Below are positions 1 through 8,782 of a DNA stretch of 64,000 bases, in pieces (the first letter of the stretch is position 1; each line of letters starts with the position of its first letter). The notes beneath the pieces were generated by a model. That model was given only the letters and a program-made list of their open reading frames with translations. It was not told the origin of the DNA and did not search any database. A program made the translations under genes and the position numbers. Source of the stretch: Fimousia sp036311565 (GTDB lineage Bacteria; Bacillota; Clostridia; Lachnospirales; Lachnospiraceae); NCBI GenBank assembly GCA_036311565.1, contig JAXJPR010000054.1, positions 1 through 64,000 on the forward strand, written 5' to 3'.

Positions 1-103
1 AGAGAGTTTATTAGTATGTATTGCTGATAAAATTTGTGCATTACTAGAGATAGAATTTTGTCGTAAGATTCAAAAATATATAAAGAAAGCCAATGTATTT
101 TAA
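1..103 (+). CDS. 3' end of an HD-type phosphohydrolase-like protein (partial)
   Basis: An open frame enters from the left edge and stops at TAA 101-103, giving the last 33 residues of a protein. The fragment contains ADKICALLE followed by a basic helix. This resembles the last helices of small HD-domain phosphohydrolases, where an ADK motif follows the final metal-ligand region, but the fragment is too short for a firm family call. A terminator follows at 122-152, which supports a real gene end here. Frame and stop are seen; the HD assignment is inference. Confidence 0.4.
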   Translation, partial: ESLLVCIADKICALLEIEFCRKIQKYIKKANVF

Positions 104-121
104 TGCTTAGATTATAGAAAG

Positions 122-152
122 AAAGGAGGCTGAAAAACAGTCTCCTTTTTTG
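122..152 (+). terminator. Rho-independent terminator
   Basis: Arms AAGGAGGCTG (123-132) and CAGTCTCCTT (138-147) pair with one mismatch around an A5 loop and run into a T-tract. It ends the gene entering from the left and abuts the convergent asparagine synthase stop. Confidence 0.8.
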
Positions 153-2006
153 TTATAGGATAATTTGAATCTGATATTTTTCCAGCCAATAATTTACCTG
201 TAGCATATAAGCAAGCATCTGTGGTCCTGCCATCAACTGTCCATACCACGGTTTTCCATAATCAGATGAACTGTTTAAAAATGTACGGACTTTTTCTGTA
301 TCCAGCAATGTACGAATAGGCGCAGAGGGATTGGAAAGAACTTCTTTAAGCCGTGTGCCAAGCATTTTTTCATAAGCAGGATCATATGTTTTTGGATAAG
401 GGCTTTTTCTTCTCCAAAGGATTTCACTCGGAAGCAGATTTTTTCCTGCATGACGGAGAAGTCCTTTGACAATTCCATCTGGAGATTTCATATGCCAAGG
501 GATATTAAAAACATATTCAACAATCCGATGATCCGCAAGGGGAACTCTGGCTTCTAATCCATTATACATACTGGTGCGATCCATTCGGTCTAGCAGTGTT
601 ACCATAAACCATCGCAGATTTAAATATGCAATTTCTCTTCTGCGTTTTTCTTCCGGGGAATCTTCTGGAAGAATCGGAGTCTCACGAATGGTCTTTTCAT
701 ATGCCATGCGTGCATATTCCTCCATGTGAAGGCTGTTGATGATATCGTCGGATAGCAGAGCCTGGCGTGGTTTCATGTTCATAGACCATGGAAAAGCATT
801 TGTCTGAAAGGCAATAGAATTATGAAACCAAGGATAGCCTCCGAATATTTCATCGGCACATTCACCAGTAAGAGTTACTTTATTATAATCTTTTACTTTT
901 GAGCAAAAATATAGCATAGAAGATTCTACATCAGCCATACAAGGAAGATCTCTGGCATCCACTGATTTGTATAGATAATCGATTTGTTCTTCATTATTAC
1001 ATTCCAGAAAATGATGATTTGTTCCTGCAAAGGCAACCATTTTTTCTACATAAGGCCGGTCCTGACTTGGTTGGAAAGAATTGGACTGAAAATATTTGCT
1101 ATTATCCTGAAAATCAAAGGAAAAGGTATTGAGTTGTTTCCCCTGTTTCTTTAATTCCATAGAGCAGATTGCTGTGACCAAGCTACTGTCTACACCACCA
1201 GAGAGGAAGGTGCTGATTGGAATATCAGAAAGCATTTGCTTTTTTACGGCATCTTCTAAAAGCCATGCAGTCTTTTCAATGGTTCTTTCTACAGAATCTT
1301 CATGAGGGAGGCTTTTCAATTTCCAATATGCATTTGTCGTACAGGTTTCTCGGTTATAAGTAAGACAATGTCCTGGAAGGACTTCTTTAATGTCTTTAAA
1401 TACTCCTTTTCCATAAGATTTTGCCGGACCCAGTGCAAATATTTCGCAGAGTCCATCGTGATCCAGAATGGGATGAATACCGGGATAAGCAAACAATCCT
1501 TTGATTTCGGAAGAGAATACAAGGGTATTGTCTTTGATTGTATAGAATAATGGTTTTACACCAAGACGATCACGGAAAAGATGGATTTTTCCAGGCATGG
1601 AATCCCATATTGCTATTGCAAAAATTCCATTTAGTTTTTTGACATAGTCTTTACCATGAAGCATATAACCGACCAGAATGACTTCTGTATCACTGGTAGT
1701 CTCAAATGTGCCTCCTTCCAGTAAAAGTTCTTCTTTTAATTCTTTCATATTATAGATTTCGCCATTGAAGATGATTGCACATTCACGATTTCCTTCTTTT
1801 CGAATCATAGGCTGCTGACCAGTCAGCAGATCGATAATTTCTAATCGTACATGAGCAAAGCCACATAGAGGCCTTAGATAAGTTCCCTCATCATCGGGTC
1901 CCCGGTGCTTTTGCACGCGATTCATTTCATCTAATACATGCTGCCATTTTGGTCGTTCCTGGGTATAATCAGTATCAGGGTTATAAAAACCAGCAATTCC
2001 ACACAT
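153..2006 (-). CDS. asnO: Asparagine synthase (glutamine-hydrolysing), sporulation AsnO-like
   Basis: This 617-residue enzyme converts aspartate, glutamine and ATP to asparagine. It begins MCGIAGF, so Cys2 is the N-terminal amidotransferase nucleophile (domain about 1-210). The C-terminal synthetase domain has the PP-loop SGGVDSS at about 267-273. The start is set by AAGGAGATGGAACT directly before the ATG. It lies 46 nt downstream of dpaB on the same strand with no terminator between, so it is probably part of the dpaAB operon. Bacillus AsnO, a sporulation-expressed asparagine synthetase, is almost the same length. The enzyme is certain; the sporulation paralogue name rests on context and length, and asnB is the alternative. 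Confidence 0.9.
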   Translation of the reverse strand: MCGIAGFYNPDTDYTQERPKWQHVLDEMNRVQKHRGPDDEGTYLRPLCGFAHVRLEIIDLLTGQQPMIRKEGNRECAIIFNGEIYNMKELKEELLLEGGTFETTSDTEVILVGYMLHGKDYVKKLNGIFAIAIWDSMPGKIHLFRDRLGVKPLFYTIKDNTLVFSSEIKGLFAYPGIHPILDHDGLCEIFALGPAKSYGKGVFKDIKEVLPGHCLTYNRETCTTNAYWKLKSLPHEDSVERTIEKTAWLLEDAVKKQMLSDIPISTFLSGGVDSSLVTAICSMELKKQGKQLNTFSFDFQDNSKYFQSNSFQPSQDRPYVEKMVAFAGTNHHFLECNNEEQIDYLYKSVDARDLPCMADVESSMLYFCSKVKDYNKVTLTGECADEIFGGYPWFHNSIAFQTNAFPWSMNMKPRQALLSDDIINSLHMEEYARMAYEKTIRETPILPEDSPEEKRRREIAYLNLRWFMVTLLDRMDRTSMYNGLEARVPLADHRIVEYVFNIPWHMKSPDGIVKGLLRHAGKNLLPSEILWRRKSPYPKTYDPAYEKMLGTRLKEVLSNPSAPIRTLLDTEKVRTFLNSSSDYGKPWYGQLMAGPQMLAYMLQVNYWLEKYQIQIIL

Positions 2007-2052
2007 AGTTCCATCTCCTTTTTAAATCAATGTAATATTTGAAATAGTGGTA

Positions 2053-2631
2053 TCAGCATATAATTGGCTGATATTGTCTGCCTTCTAAAGCGGCTTCCAG
2101 AGAAGGGATAAGAAGTTCCGTATGCGCAATCATAGAATTGGGCTTCTTTTCTGGACTATCCTGACCAAAAGGAATAAAATATATATTTTTTGTATTTAAC
2201 AGTATACCAATATTTTTCATATTTATGCCCAGGGCATCGTTTGTAGAAATAGAAATCAGTAGGGGTTTATTGTTTCGAAGATGAGCTTTTGCAGCCATTA
2301 ATACAGGGGTATCTGTAATGCCATTGGCAAGTTTTGCAATGGTATTTCCAGTACATGGAAAGAGCACAAGGATATCTAGCAAATTGCCGGGACCAATCGG
2401 TTCAGCCGCTGGTATGCTCATTATCGGCCTATTACCAGTTATTTTTTCAGCACGTCTTATAAAATCTTCTGCTTTTCCAAATCGACTGTCAATGGTTCTG
2501 GCAGCATCTGAAAAGATTGTCTGCACGAGAGCTCCTGTATCAGTCAGTTTTTGGAGTTCTTTAAAAACTTTATCATATGTGCAAAAAGAGCCAGTAAAGG
2601 CTACGCCAACGCGTTTTCCTGTTAGGATCAT
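2053..2631 (-). CDS. dpaB: Dipicolinate synthase subunit B
   Basis: This 192-residue flavoprotein-fold protein (motifs VGVAFTGSFCTY near the N-terminus and LFPCTGNTIAKLANGITD in the middle) is the B subunit of dipicolinate synthase, also called SpoVFB. With DpaA it oxidises the lysine-pathway intermediate to dipicolinic acid in the mother cell of a sporulating bacterium. The ATG has AGGAG at good spacing. It starts 6 nt after dpaA, so the two are cotranscribed. Length is normal for the family. Confidence 0.95.
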   Translation of the reverse strand: MILTGKRVGVAFTGSFCTYDKVFKELQKLTDTGALVQTIFSDAARTIDSRFGKAEDFIRRAEKITGNRPIMSIPAAEPIGPGNLLDILVLFPCTGNTIAKLANGITDTPVLMAAKAHLRNNKPLLISISTNDALGINMKNIGILLNTKNIYFIPFGQDSPEKKPNSMIAHTELLIPSLEAALEGRQYQPIIC

Positions 2632-2637
2632 AATAAG

Positions 2638-3525
2638 TCACTCCTTTTGAATTTTTTCAATTATACTTTTGATGGCTTTGGCCGAAGAAGAAGGCGCATA
2701 TTTTCCAGGAAGGCCAGGGCATAATATGGCACAGATTTCAAGCTTCTTAGCAGCCTCATAATCCACGCCTCCGGGAGCAGAGGCAATGTCTATGATGATT
2801 ACGGAAGGTTTCATTTTTATAAGTTGCTGGGAAGTTAAAATTTGTGAGGGTATCGTATTAAATATAAAATCAAACTTTCCGGCAGATGTTTCAAAATCTT
2901 TCAGATTTCCAGTGTTATCAACAAAAGTAAAAGCCTGGGATCTTTCTTCTTTTTTTATAGAGAAGACGGATACATGGCAAAACATTCCTTTCAGGCAATG
3001 AGCAATTGTATGACCACATTTTCCATATCCTAATACTGCGCAGGAACTATGATGTAAATTTATGGAACTGTGCCTGATTGCTTCACATATAGCACCTTCT
3101 GCTGTTGCAATACTATTATAGTAAGCAAGGGATAATTCATCCATGAAATCAAACACATGCACACCTTTTTGCATTGCAGCATCTTTAAAACCTTTCGGTA
3201 TGCATCCAGCAAAGAAAGACTGCCCGGCCTTTAAATTAGAAAGAAGCGTATTGATAGAAAAATTCTCGTCATATCTGCATTGATTTAAAAAGACTTTATT
3301 CTTGGTAAAGGGAATTGGACATATAATGCAGGAAGAATTATCACAAAGTTTGGATAAAGAATCAGTTTTAATTAAAATAGCATCATTTTGGCAATGTCTT
3401 TCATCAGGTGTGGCACAAAGAGCATAATGACCAATACGGTTTTGGGAATGTGCAAGTTCTTGTGCAAGATAGACCTGACGCATATCGCCTCCGATAATAG
3501 CGTAGTCATAGTGTGGGTATTTCAT
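2638..3525 (-). CDS. dpaA: Dipicolinate synthase subunit A
   Basis: This 295-residue protein has an N-terminal DYAIIGGDMRQ segment and a central Rossmann motif (VLGYGKCGHTIA, about 163-174) typical of SpoVFA/DpaA, the catalytic NAD(P)-dependent subunit of dipicolinate synthase. Its presence says that the organism makes dipicolinate-rich spores by the SpoVF route rather than by the Etf route of cluster I clostridia. It is first in the dpaA-dpaB-asparagine synthase cluster. AGGAG precedes the ATG, and a SigK-type promoter lies just upstream, as expected for late mother-cell expression. Confidence 0.95.
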   Translation of the reverse strand: MKYPHYDYAIIGGDMRQVYLAQELAHSQNRIGHYALCATPDERHCQNDAILIKTDSLSKLCDNSSCIICPIPFTKNKVFLNQCRYDENFSINTLLSNLKAGQSFFAGCIPKGFKDAAMQKGVHVFDFMDELSLAYYNSIATAEGAICEAIRHSSINLHHSSCAVLGYGKCGHTIAHCLKGMFCHVSVFSIKKEERSQAFTFVDNTGNLKDFETSAGKFDFIFNTIPSQILTSQQLIKMKPSVIIIDIASAPGGVDYEAAKKLEICAILCPGLPGKYAPSSSAKAIKSIIEKIQKE

Positions 3526-3551
3526 TGGAGCTCCTGAAAAACAAGTTTGTT

Positions 3552-3580
3552 TATTATATGCTAAGAATAAAAAATGTGTT
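3552..3580 (-). promoter_or_regulatory. Candidate SigK promoter of dpaAB
   Basis: Read on the minus strand, AACA (3580-3577), a 16-nt spacer and CATATAATA (3560-3552) match the SigK consensus ACA-N16-CATAnnnTA. It sits about 25 nt before the dpaA start. SigK control of dipicolinate synthase is known in Bacillus; its use here is inferred from the match. Confidence 0.65.
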
Positions 3581-3609
3581 AGTTTTCGTATGCTTATAGA
3601 TAGCTTTCA

Positions 3610-3638
3610 TTGACAAATTTTCTGCTCAAATTTATAAT
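3610..3638 (+). promoter_or_regulatory. SigA-type promoter of zinc-ribbon protein gene
   Basis: TTGACA at 3610-3615, a 17-nt spacer and TATAAT at 3633-3638: a perfect consensus about 40 nt upstream of the ATG at 3680. Confidence 0.85.
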
Positions 3639-3679
3639 GAGTTTATAAAAATTTAGTCGTAAAATGGGGGTGGGATTTT

Positions 3680-4402
3680 ATGTTTTGTATGATGTGTGGA
3701 AAGGAACTAAAAGATGATGCAAGATTTTGTCAGTACTGTGGTGCTAAAGTAAAGAATCCGGCAGGAGAGGAAGTCACAAAAGAAGTTGTACAAGAGCCGG
3801 TTAAAAATGAAATAGCATCCGAACCAGTAAGAACAAAGACAGCAACAGCTAAAAAAGTTATAAAAAGAAGTGGTGCAGGTATTCAGGCAGCAGGAGCTGC
3901 TGCTCATCATGGACAGGCGGCAGTACGACATGCGGTAAATTATAAGCTCCTAACAATTATTGCAGTTGCAGTAACAGCCATTGCAATGATGATTTATGTG
4001 TTTTGGTTTCAGTCAGGAACACCGGAAGATACTATTGATAAGTTAGAAGGCGCATTAAATGAGATGAATCAAACAGAAGTGTTAGAATGTTTTGATGAGC
4101 AGACCCAGGATCTATATTCCGGTTCATTAAGTGTTGCAGGTAGTTTGGCAGGGATAGATTTAAGTGGCCTGGGGGAACTGGCAAACGGTTTAGGTGGTAT
4201 TATGGCTGGAGCAGGATTATCCCCAGAATTTGATCTGAGTATACAGGGAATAGAATATACATCAGATGATACGTGTCTGGTAACGGTTCAGATGTCAGTA
4301 TCTTATCAGGGAACCAGCGAAACAGAAACGCAGCAGCTTCCAATGAAGAAAGAAGGACGGGAATGGCTGATCAGTATGGCAGCTGCTGCAAATGCTTATT
4401 AG
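3680..4402 (+). CDS. Zinc-ribbon, single-pass membrane protein
   Basis: The 240-residue protein starts with a zinc ribbon (MFCMMCGKELKDDARFCQYCG; two CxxC pairs). A charged linker follows, then one transmembrane segment (about 90-112, TIIAVAVTAIAMMIYVFWF) and an extracytoplasmic domain. The outer domain begins TPEDTIDKLEGALNEMN, resembling the NTF2-like/DUF4878 type of small secreted helical-plus-sheet domains. The architecture matches Firmicute zinc-ribbon membrane proteins such as YvbJ, whose role is unknown. It has its own consensus promoter. Function is not assigned. Confidence 0.75.
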   Translation: MFCMMCGKELKDDARFCQYCGAKVKNPAGEEVTKEVVQEPVKNEIASEPVRTKTATAKKVIKRSGAGIQAAGAAAHHGQAAVRHAVNYKLLTIIAVAVTAIAMMIYVFWFQSGTPEDTIDKLEGALNEMNQTEVLECFDEQTQDLYSGSLSVAGSLAGIDLSGLGELANGLGGIMAGAGLSPEFDLSIQGIEYTSDDTCLVTVQMSVSYQGTSETETQQLPMKKEGREWLISMAAAANAY

Positions 4403-4412
4403 ATAAATTTTA

Positions 4413-4916
4413 TTAGATTGGATTTTGGAAGATACCAAGATTTGGCGTCTGATAGGTGAATATAAGAAAAGCCAGACTTAAGAGGATGATCAGACAGGTT
4501 AATATTTTAGTATATGGCTGCATTTTGCATCTTGTTGTAAAGCGATAAGTTGTGAAAAATGCAAGAGTTACAGCAATATAATAGATAAGAATGTCTACAG
4601 CTGTGTAAGTTCTTCCAAGAATACCACTATAAGTATAAAAAAGAATAGGGATAGTGATGATTCCGATGAGAATGCCAGACCAGAGTGCAGATGCAATGCA
4701 TGGATGGTCTGGCTTATATTTTTTTATAAGATAAATACTATAAATCAACATAGGAAAATAGAATATTTTCATATGTTCCCAGGTGGACTCATTAGTAGAA
4801 AAGAAGAAACCTAAGATAAAATTATTTCCGCTTAGTTCATAAATAAAGTGAGAAAGTGTTCCCAAAAGGGAAACAATAGCAACTCCGATTATTAAAGTAT
4901 GTTTTAAAGAATTCAT
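4413..4916 (-). CDS. DUF6512-like polytopic membrane protein
   Basis: The 167-residue product has five to six hydrophobic segments. The motif STNESTWEHMKIFYFPML sits after the second, a conserved feature of DUF6512-type proteins common in Clostridia. The chosen ATG (MNSLKHTL) follows GGAGGTATTTCT; a longer open frame to 5015 has no such site and would prepend a spurious hydrophobic stretch. It converges on the zinc-ribbon gene, with only about 10 nt between the two stops. Function unknown. Confidence 0.75.
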   Translation of the reverse strand: MNSLKHTLIIGVAIVSLLGTLSHFIYELSGNNFILGFFFSTNESTWEHMKIFYFPMLIYSIYLIKKYKPDHPCIASALWSGILIGIITIPILFYTYSGILGRTYTAVDILIYYIAVTLAFFTTYRFTTRCKMQPYTKILTCLIILLSLAFLIFTYQTPNLGIFQNPI

Positions 4917-5074
4917 AGAAATACCTCCAGTGTATGTTAATAAAATTATAAAGAAAGAAAATTGCAAAAATTGAAGAATGAGAGAAGATTCCAATGGAAA
5001 AATCAATTCTGTCATGGTACAATAAATAGCGATAAAATTTAAGGATTATAATATTATGAAAGAAGGAGTACATA

Positions 5075-6619
5075 ATGCAGGGAATTTTTGAATCTATCAA
5101 CAAAATTTTTTCATTTGTAGGTCCGCTGTCGGACTTTTTATGGGACTTTCCTACAAATTTTGAATGGTATGCGTCTATTCCATTGTTAGGAAATATTTCA
5201 TTTGCCATCATTTTATTATTGGGATCAGGGATTTTCTTTAGTTTCCGTTTAGGGTTTATGCAGGTAACCTATTTTAAAAAGGGAATTAAGACTATGACAG
5301 AAAAGAGAACCATTAGTACGGGGATTTCCCCATTAGCAGCATTTTTCTTAAGTTCCGCCATGCGAGTGGGCCCTGGAAACATCATTGGTGTTACTGGAGC
5401 TATCGCAGTTGGCGGACCAGGTGCCCTATTCTGGATGTGGATTTCTGCATTCTTTGGTATGGCAGTTGCCTACATGGAAGCGGTATTAGCTCAGATTTTT
5501 AAAGAACAAAAAGGTGACGAATTTATTGGAGGACTTCCGTTTTATGGAAGAAAATTATTAGGAAATAAAGCATGGGTAGGTGTCTTTTTATCTGTTCTTT
5601 ATATTCTATATGCTTTATGTTGTCTGCCAGCCCAGGGATTTAATGTAGTATCCTCTGTAGGCAGAATGGCTGAAATTGTGACTGGATCCACCATTGCAAC
5701 CGATTCTATTTTCTATTATGTAGTAGGAGCGATCATTGTTCTTGGAACTGCATTAACCGCTTTTGGTGGTATTAAAAAAGTTTCAAAATGGACAGATAGG
5801 ATGGTTCCAGTTATGGCTGTTCTATATATTGTAACGGTACTTATTTTAATTTTATTAAATGTATCATCTATTCCATATTTCTTTCGTGCAGTATTTAAAG
5901 GAGCATTTAAACCAGAAGCATTCTTTGGTGGATTGTTCGGTACTGTATTAGCACAAGGAGTTAAGAGAGGTCTGATGTCAAATGAAGCCGGACAGGGTAC
6001 CATTACTATGTCAGCAGCTGCAGCAGATGCGAAACATCCGTGTGAACAGGGAGTGATTGCTTCTCTTGGAGTATTCTTAGATACAATTGTAATCTGTACA
6101 TTATCTGGTTTTGTTGTAGTTATGGCACACTGCTGGGATGGTCCAAATGCAGAAGCATGGATAGCAATGGATAAACTTCCAAAATTTACAGAATCAATAG
6201 CAACATTAACCCCAGGAACAGCAGCGAATGCCATTATTACATTTTTGATTACCTTATCTTTCTGTATGTTTGCATATACATGTCTGCTTGGAATGATTAG
6301 TTTCTCAGAAATTTGTGCAAACAGAATACGGAAAGATAATGCATTTATTAATGTAATTCGTATTTTAGCGTTGTTTGTTGCAGCATTTGGTATTTTATGT
6401 AATATTGCCGGGTTAGAATTAGGAAACCTTTGGGCATTCTCTGACTTAGGAAATATTTTGATTGTATTTTTCAACGTTCCAATTGTATATGTTGGATCAA
6501 AATATGTATTCCGCGCAACAAAGCATTATAAAAAAGAAGATAACACCCCATTTACTTCAGCAGTAATCGGAAGAGACGACTGCGAGTACTGGGACAAACA
6601 TGCGAAAGAACAGCAGTAA
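5075..6619 (+). CDS. AGCS-family sodium:amino acid symporter
   Basis: The 514-residue polytopic protein belongs to the alanine/glycine:cation symporter family. It has the conserved segment RVGPGNIIGVTGAIAVGGPG and ANEAGQGT-type motif (SNEAGQGTITMSAAAADAKHP). It would import alanine or glycine with Na+ across the cytoplasmic membrane. The ATG follows AAGGAG. A GNAT acetyltransferase begins 19 nt after the stop, so the two are probably an operon. Substrate cannot be fixed from sequence. Confidence 0.92.
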   Translation: MQGIFESINKIFSFVGPLSDFLWDFPTNFEWYASIPLLGNISFAIILLLGSGIFFSFRLGFMQVTYFKKGIKTMTEKRTISTGISPLAAFFLSSAMRVGPGNIIGVTGAIAVGGPGALFWMWISAFFGMAVAYMEAVLAQIFKEQKGDEFIGGLPFYGRKLLGNKAWVGVFLSVLYILYALCCLPAQGFNVVSSVGRMAEIVTGSTIATDSIFYYVVGAIIVLGTALTAFGGIKKVSKWTDRMVPVMAVLYIVTVLILILLNVSSIPYFFRAVFKGAFKPEAFFGGLFGTVLAQGVKRGLMSNEAGQGTITMSAAAADAKHPCEQGVIASLGVFLDTIVICTLSGFVVVMAHCWDGPNAEAWIAMDKLPKFTESIATLTPGTAANAIITFLITLSFCMFAYTCLLGMISFSEICANRIRKDNAFINVIRILALFVAAFGILCNIAGLELGNLWAFSDLGNILIVFFNVPIVYVGSKYVFRATKHYKKEDNTPFTSAVIGRDDCEYWDKHAKEQQ

Positions 6620-6638
6620 AGGAATTTGGTGAAAGTAT

Positions 6639-7220
6639 ATGCAGATAAGAACAGCAGAAATTTCTGATGCAGAACGGTTGCTTGCAATCTATCGCCCATA
6701 TGTTATGGATACAGCAATTACCTTTGAATATGAAGTTCCTTCTATAGAAGAATTTGCAGCAAGAATACAGGCAGTTCTTGTACAATATCCGTATCTTGTC
6801 GCAGAAAATCATGGAGAAATCGTAGGTTATGCCTATGCATCTCCATTTAAAGAAAGAGCTGCTTATGACTGGGCAGTAGAAACTTCTATATATGTGAAGA
6901 AGGAATGTAGAGGTAATGGATATGGAAGAAAACTATATGCTGCATTGGAAGAGAAATTAAAAGCACAGAATATATTAAATGTGAATGCTTGTATCGCATA
7001 TACAGAAACGGAAGATGAAACGCTTACGAATCATAGCATGTATTTTCATGAAAGTTTAGGATATACATTAGTAGGAAGATTTCATAAATGTGGATATAAA
7101 TTTAACAGATGGTATGACATGATCTGGATGGAAAAGACATTAGGAAGTCACAATTCTGCTCCAAAGAAGGTAATACCGTATTCTGTACTTGGAGACCAAA
7201 GCATAGGAAGCAAAAAATGA
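6639..7220 (+). CDS. GNAT N-acetyltransferase (Pat/MnaT type)
   Basis: This 193-residue GNAT protein has the phosphinothricin-acetyltransferase-like pattern: IRTAEISDAERLLAIYRPYV at the N-terminus, YVKKECRGNGYGRKLY as the acetyl-CoA loop (RGNGYG) and FHKCGYKFNRWYDMIWMEK near the C-terminus. Relatives acetylate amino acids such as methionine sulfone and related analogues. It lies directly behind the AGCS symporter, so a linked role in amino acid or analogue handling is plausible but unproven. A strong terminator follows. Confidence 0.85.
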   Translation: MQIRTAEISDAERLLAIYRPYVMDTAITFEYEVPSIEEFAARIQAVLVQYPYLVAENHGEIVGYAYASPFKERAAYDWAVETSIYVKKECRGNGYGRKLYAALEEKLKAQNILNVNACIAYTETEDETLTNHSMYFHESLGYTLVGRFHKCGYKFNRWYDMIWMEKTLGSHNSAPKKVIPYSVLGDQSIGSKK

Positions 7221-7231
7221 TTTTCATAAAA

Positions 7232-7273
7232 GCATCATTATAACTTTGCTATATAGTTATAATGATGTTTTTT
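7232..7273 (+). terminator. Rho-independent terminator
   Basis: Perfect 13-bp arms CATCATTATAACT (7233-7245) and AGTTATAATGATG (7255-7267) followed by six T residues; ends the symporter-acetyltransferase unit. Confidence 0.9.
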
Positions 7274-7310
7274 GTGTATAAAATCTTAGCAGAATGAAAA
7301 GAGGAAAAAC

Positions 7311-8660
7311 ATGGAAGAACGAGAGAGAAAGCAAAGAATATTTTCCAATAAGGACTTAGCAACATTAATTATTCCATTGATAATCGAACAGCTACTTACG
7401 GTAACGGTAGGGCTTGCAGATTCAATCATGATAGCAAGTGTAGGAGAAGCTGCAGTTTCTGGAGTATCATTAGTAGACAGCGTCATGGTGCTTCTTGCCA
7501 ACGTATTTGCTGCATTGGCAACAGGAGGAGCGGTAGTGGCAGGACAATATCTGGGACAGAAAAAGAAACTTATGGCCTGCAAAACGGCGGACCAGCTGGT
7601 ACTTTTTATTACAATGTTGTCAATTGGAATCGTTGGAATCATTTATTTATGCAGAAATCTGATTTTGCATGGAGTATTTGGACAGATTGAAGCAGATGTT
7701 ATGTATAATGCCAGAGTGTATCTGATGATCGTAACTGCATCTATCCCATTTCTGGCAATTTATAATGCTTGTGCAGCGCTGTTTCGTACCATGGGAAATT
7801 CAAAAATTGCTATGAATATGTCTCTATTGATGAATGGAATTAATATTGCAGGAAACGCAATTCTTATTTATGGAATGGGTCTGGGCGTAGAAGGGGCAGC
7901 CATTCCGACTTTATTATCCAGAATCGTGGCTGCAGGAATTATGCTGGTGCTCCTAAAAAATGAAAATTTATCTGTGCATTTTAGTACTAGTTTCCGATTT
8001 AAATTTAAAGGATATCTGATTCAGAAGATTTTATATATCGGTGTTCCAAATGGAATTGAAAATAGTATGTTTCAGCTTGGAAAAATTTTGGTCTTAAGTC
8101 TGGTAGCCGGTTTTGGAACAGCATCAATTACCGCAAATGCTGTTTCTAACATGATAGCTATGTTTGCGATTATCCCCGGCCTTGCTATGGGACTTGCAAT
8201 GTTGACAGTCATATCCAGATGTGTCGGAGCGGGTGACTATGAAAGTGTCAAATATTATACAAAGAAATTGCTGGTAATTACATATGGTGCTTTAATCATT
8301 TTAAATATCATTGTAGTGTGTATTCTTCCAATTATTCTTTGGGCTTATCATTTATCTCCAGAAACAGCAGAAATTGCGCGAAAAATTATTATTTATCACA
8401 CCATTTGCTGTATGGCCATATGGCCATTATCTTTTACATTACCGAATACCCTTCGTGCATCTAATGATGTACGCTATTGTATGATTATAGCGATTGTTTC
8501 CATGTGGATCTTCCGTATCTTCTTTAGTTTTGTACTTGGAAAATGGATGGGCTTTGGAGTCTTTGGAGTCTGGATTGCTATGACTTTGGACTGGTTGGTA
8601 AGAACCATATTATTTGTGATCCGTTTTATTAGTAGAAAATGGCAGCATTCCAATAATTGA
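7311..8660 (+). CDS. MATE-family efflux transporter
   Basis: The 449-residue protein has about 12 hydrophobic segments and two homologous halves characteristic of MATE (NorM/DinF-like) exporters. The N-terminal segment LIIPLIIEQLLTVTVGLADSIMI and the mid-protein GVPNGIENSMFQLGK (start of the second half, about 245) fit the family. It would export cationic organic compounds using Na+ or H+. Start ATG follows GAAAAGAGGAAAAAC. It stands alone between a terminator and the pfk promoter. Substrate unknown. Confidence 0.9.
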   Translation: MEERERKQRIFSNKDLATLIIPLIIEQLLTVTVGLADSIMIASVGEAAVSGVSLVDSVMVLLANVFAALATGGAVVAGQYLGQKKKLMACKTADQLVLFITMLSIGIVGIIYLCRNLILHGVFGQIEADVMYNARVYLMIVTASIPFLAIYNACAALFRTMGNSKIAMNMSLLMNGINIAGNAILIYGMGLGVEGAAIPTLLSRIVAAGIMLVLLKNENLSVHFSTSFRFKFKGYLIQKILYIGVPNGIENSMFQLGKILVLSLVAGFGTASITANAVSNMIAMFAIIPGLAMGLAMLTVISRCVGAGDYESVKYYTKKLLVITYGALIILNIIVVCILPIILWAYHLSPETAEIARKIIIYHTICCMAIWPLSFTLPNTLRASNDVRYCMIIAIVSMWIFRIFFSFVLGKWMGFGVFGVWIAMTLDWLVRTILFVIRFISRKWQHSNN

Positions 8661-8691
8661 ATAAAAGAAATGTTAAGAATTTCCGATTTCC

Positions 8692-8720
8692 TTGTATGAA
8701 TGATATAAATGGGGTATAAT
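8692..8720 (+). promoter_or_regulatory. SigA-type promoter of pfk
   Basis: TTGTAT at 8692-8697, 17-nt spacer, TATAAT at 8715-8720, about 60 nt before the pfk ATG. Confidence 0.75.
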
Positions 8721-8782
8721 TCTATTATATTTATGCAAATGTGTGAGATTTGTTTTAAAAATTTTTTACAGGAGGAACGAAT

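Noticed and set aside
5016..5074. Leader of the AGCS gene considered for a glycine riboswitch
   Set aside because: The leader is too short and has no glycine aptamer elements.
5716..6474. 252-codon minus-strand open frame inside the AGCS symporter gene
   Set aside because: No ribosome site, low-complexity composition (Asn/Ala/Thr/Ile), and it is a mirror of a clear transporter gene.
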